From the NCBI GenBank assembly GCA_022768245.1, contig JALEMR010000086.1, positions 1 to 42,806 of the forward strand: 42,806 bases of DNA. Direction: 5' to 3'. Of this stretch, positions 40,815 through 42,806 are shown piece after piece. Origin of the DNA: Oscillospiraceae bacterium. GTDB lineage: Bacteria > Bacillota > Clostridia > Oscillospirales > Ruminococcaceae. Below the pieces are notes generated by a model, which did no database searches, was not told the DNA's origin, and saw only the letters and a program-made list of their open reading frames with translations. The first letter of the stretch is position 1. Every line of letters starts with the position of its first letter. The translations under genes were made by a program, and so were the position numbers.

Positions 40815-41170
40815 AAGGCGTTCACGGCTAATCAGGCTGACTAACTGCGTTAGTCTCTGCCACGCGTGTGGGGGGACAACCTTCGGGAAGAGACAAGCGG
40901 CGCTGTTGTTCGCGGCTTAGTGATCCTGCTTTGCAAGTGGTGCGCCGCTTTTCTCTCCCCTACGGTTTTCCCCGCCACACCCCTCTTTCCCTCTCCCCAC
41001 TCTTTTGCGAGTCAGAAGTGCGGAAGATCTGCCGCGTGTTCCGAGGGGCTTTAGTTGGGCGGCGGCAGCCGTCGGCCGCCTTTTGTTAGTATCATAGATT
41101 CCACGATAAATTCTATTGGGGGGTTGTGGGCAGTTCGTCCACTGCGTTCACGGCTAATTTGGCTGCTCGC
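40815..41170 (+). repeat. Modular structured intergenic element, copy F
   Basis: Inverted on the plus strand relative to B and C, so in the same sense as rimM. It carries GACTAAC/GTTAGTC (40839-40855), the nested hairpin with AAGCGGCGC (about 40895-40903) and GCGCCGCTT (about 40942-40950) inside GTGTGGGGG and CCGCCACAC arms, the C/T-rich tract ending TTTTGCGAG, the GGCGGC/GCCGCC hairpin (41059-41080) and TTCGTCCACTGCGTTCACGG. No gene is seen between 40763 and 41252. Confidence 0.8.
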
Positions 41171-41232
41171 TGTTCACTCTTAACTAATTACCAACCGCTA
41201 ATTGCTAATAGCTAATAGCTAATAGCTAAACT
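41171..41232. repeat. Heptamer array upstream of rimM
   Basis: Units CTAATTG, CTAATAG (three times) and CTAAACT in phase, ending just before the rimM ribosome binding site. Confidence 0.75.
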
Positions 41233-41252
41233 CACAAAGGAGCAACAAACAT

Positions 41253-41753
41253 ATGGAAAAATATCTTGAAATAGGAAAGATAGTCGCAGTACAGGGTCTC
41301 AAGGGCGAGGTCCGCGTGGACCCTTGGTGCGACAGCGCAGAGTTTCTCTGCGAATTTGACACGCTGTACTTCGACAAGGGAAAAACTCCCGTTGAGATAG
41401 AACGGTCACGTCCTCACAAGAACATCGTCCTCGTGAAGATAAAAGGCGTTGATACCGTCGAGGACGCGCAGCTTCTCCGCAACAAGATACTCTACATGGA
41501 CAGGGACGAGGTCGAGCTTGAAGAGGGCTGTTATTTCGTCCGTGACCTTATCGGGCTGACCGTTATCGACAGCGACGACGGCACGGTATACGGCAGGCTC
41601 TCCGACGTTCAGAAAACGGGCGCAAACGACGTATACACCGTCAAGGGCGAGGACAGGGAATATCTTATCCCCGCTATCCCCGACGTTATCGTAAAGACCG
41701 ACATCGAGGGCGGGCAGATGCTCATTCACAAGCTGGACGGATTATTCGATTAA
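41253..41753 (+). CDS. rimM: Ribosome maturation factor RimM
   Basis: The 166-residue 16S rRNA processing factor that assists assembly of the 30S head. N-terminal GKIVAVQGLKGEVRV and the PRC-barrel part YFVRDLIGLTVI, then YLIPAIPDVI, identify the family. AAAGGAGCAACAAACAT precedes the ATG. trmD follows after 12 nt. Confidence 0.96.
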   Translation: MEKYLEIGKIVAVQGLKGEVRVDPWCDSAEFLCEFDTLYFDKGKTPVEIERSRPHKNIVLVKIKGVDTVEDAQLLRNKILYMDRDEVELEEGCYFVRDLIGLTVIDSDDGTVYGRLSDVQKTGANDVYTVKGEDREYLIPAIPDVIVKTDIEGGQMLIHKLDGLFD

Positions 41754-41765
41754 GGGGCTGAGATT

Positions 41766-42512
41766 TTGCGAATAGATATTGCCACACTGTTCCCCGAGAT
41801 GTGCGAAACTGTGCTGAACGAGAGCATTCTCGGACGTGCCCGGAAGGCGGACAGGATAGAGTTCCACTGCCACCAGATACGGGACTATACCCTTGACAAG
41901 CACCGCCGCGTGGACGATACTCCCTACGGCGGCGGCATGGGCATGGTCATGCAGGCAGACCCTGTGTTCCGCTGCTGCGAGGCGATAAGCGCGGGACTGG
42001 ACGAGAAGCCGTACATTATCTACATGTCGCCGAAGGGAAAGCTTTTCGACCAGAAAAAGGCGCTGGAGCTGTCCCGCATGAAGAATATCATCATAATCTG
42101 TGGGCATTACGAGGGACTTGACCAGCGGGTCATCGACGAGATAGTGGACGAGGAGATATCCGTGGGAGATTATGTGCTGACAGGCGGCGAGTTGCCTGCG
42201 CTGATAGTCTGCGACGCGGCGGCGAGAATGTGCGAAGGCGTGCTTGCGTCCTCGGAGTGCTTCGAAGAGGAGAGCCATTTCGGCGGACTGCTGGAGTATC
42301 CTCACTACACACGTCCCGAGGTATGGCATGGCAGAGAGGTGCCCCCCGTGCTTATGACGGGTCATCACAAGAACATCGCGGCATATCGTCACGAGGAAGC
42401 GCTCAAAATAACTGCGCGGCGCCGTCCCGATATGTACGATTTGTACATGTCCGAGCACCCCGACGAGCAGCCAAAACGTCCATCATCCAAGAAAAAGCGG
42501 CGCAAAAAATAG
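41766..42512 (+). CDS. trmD: tRNA (guanine-37-N1)-methyltransferase TrmD
   Basis: The 248-residue SPOUT methylase makes m1G37 in tRNA. DIATLFPEM at the N terminus, DDTPYGGGMGMVM near 60, CGHYEGLDQRV and DYVLTGGELPAL mark the knotted SAM site. The start is TTG 41766 after GGGGCTGAGA. The C terminus is basic (a Lys/Arg-rich tail), longer than in some relatives. Confidence 0.96.
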   Translation: MRIDIATLFPEMCETVLNESILGRARKADRIEFHCHQIRDYTLDKHRRVDDTPYGGGMGMVMQADPVFRCCEAISAGLDEKPYIIYMSPKGKLFDQKKALELSRMKNIIIICGHYEGLDQRVIDEIVDEEISVGDYVLTGGELPALIVCDAAARMCEGVLASSECFEEESHFGGLLEYPHYTRPEVWHGREVPPVLMTGHHKNIAAYRHEEALKITARRRPDMYDLYMSEHPDEQPKRPSSKKKRRKK

Positions 42513-42513
42513 T

Positions 42514-42559
42514 TTTCAACATATAATTTATATAATGTTCATATATTTGTATGTTGAAA
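42514..42559 (+). terminator. Possible hairpin after trmD
   Basis: TTTCAACATA (42514-42523) and TATGTTGAAA (42550-42559) are exact inverses with an AT-rich 26-nt loop. It starts just after the trmD stop, but there is no clear T tract, so termination is uncertain. The rest of the gap to 42763 is AT-rich and holds only the promoter below. Confidence 0.4.
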
Positions 42560-42676
42560 GTTGTATATATCCTATAAAATATGGTGAATTTAAACAAATA
42601 GGAAAATTTTTATTCCCCGACTATCGTCCAAATAGCAGAAATTTATCAAAAATTGATATTTAGTCATAAAAATTCA

Positions 42677-42705
42677 TTGACTATCTCGATTTTGCATTGT
42701 ATAAT
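42677..42705 (+). promoter_or_regulatory. Sigma-A-type promoter of the HPr-like gene
   Basis: TTGACT (42677-42682), a 17-nt spacer and TATAAT (42700-42705), about 60 nt before the ATG. Confidence 0.85.
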
Positions 42706-42763
42706 AATAATTGTTGGAGATACCACAAAGGCTATACGCCGCTTAAAGATAGGAGAGAGTTAT

Positions 42764-42806
42764 ATGTTTGTTAAAGATGTAATGGTTCAGAATCAGGTTG
42801 GTCTGC
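42764..42806 (+). CDS. Start of an HPr-like phosphocarrier gene (partial)
   Basis: Only 14 codons are in the window, reading MFVKDVMVQNQVGL. The ending resembles the start of HPr proteins, in which xVGLHARPA holds the phosphorylated His. AGGAGAG precedes the ATG. The call rests on few residues. Confidence 0.6.
   Translation, partial: MFVKDVMVQNQVGL

Overview
The window looks like a chromosomal segment from a spore-forming, moderately GC-rich Firmicute of the Ruminococcus/Oscillospiraceae type. The reasons are the spoIVA-sipL pair, an anaerobic (Cbi-type) cobalamin pathway, the Gram-positive lipoprotein set, strong AGGAGG-like ribosome binding sites and the ylxM-ffh-rpsP-khpA-rimM-trmD order. 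The genus is an inference from gene content; no 16S gene is present.

Layout. Positions 1-280 hold a tRNA-Gly(partial)-Arg-His cluster with a terminator. From 20.4 kb down to 0.55 kb, on the minus strand, runs what looks like one very long vitamin B12 transcription unit: promoter, cobalamin riboswitch and intrinsic terminator (20.0-20.4 kb), then surface-anchored cbiK, a two-repeat lipoprotein, btuF, btuC, btuD, cobO, cbiC, cbiL, cbiD, cbiF, cbiG, cbiH, a cbiJ-cbiE-cbiT fusion, cbiA, cobT, cobU, cobS, a small cobU-like gene, cobC and cbiB. Almost all junctions overlap by 1-17 nt. cbiP and cobD are not in the window. From 28.0 to 20.5 kb, also leftward, lie a GH5-like lipoprotein, radA, an OppA-like lipoprotein, gtrB-gtrA, an SDR-like protein and apt. 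Rightward 28.3-31.4 kb carries the spore coat basement pair sipL-like and spoIVA. Leftward 36.9-32.1 kb is a three-gene operon: a dynamin-like GTPase with a membrane segment, a M48-metalloprotease-like protein without its zinc ligands, and a second dynamin-like GTPase. Rightward from 37.5 kb is the ylxM-ffh-rpsP-khpA-(ankyrin membrane protein)-rimM-trmD block, followed by the start of an HPr-like gene.

The intergenic DNA is the most unusual part. Six copies (A-F) of a modular 200-500 bp element sit between genes: 0.37-0.55, 13.71-14.16, 18.53-18.97, 31.47-31.96, 37.2-37.44 and 40.8-41.17 kb. All six have the same orientation relative to the transcription of the neighbouring gene or operon. 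They share a conserved C/U-rich tract in the RNA sense, a nested long hairpin, and smaller hairpins that differ by compensatory changes between copies. Their edges carry degenerate heptamer arrays of the TTAGCNA/TAGTCCN type, which also occur alone in other intergenic spaces. Several proteins (CbiJET, BtuC, BtuD, CbiK, RadA) take their final residues and stop codon from these repeats. Other palindromic, MITE-like elements lie at 26.6, 28.0 and 32.0 kb.

The strongest candidates for something undescribed are this structured-repeat family and the dynamin / pseudo-M48 / dynamin operon.
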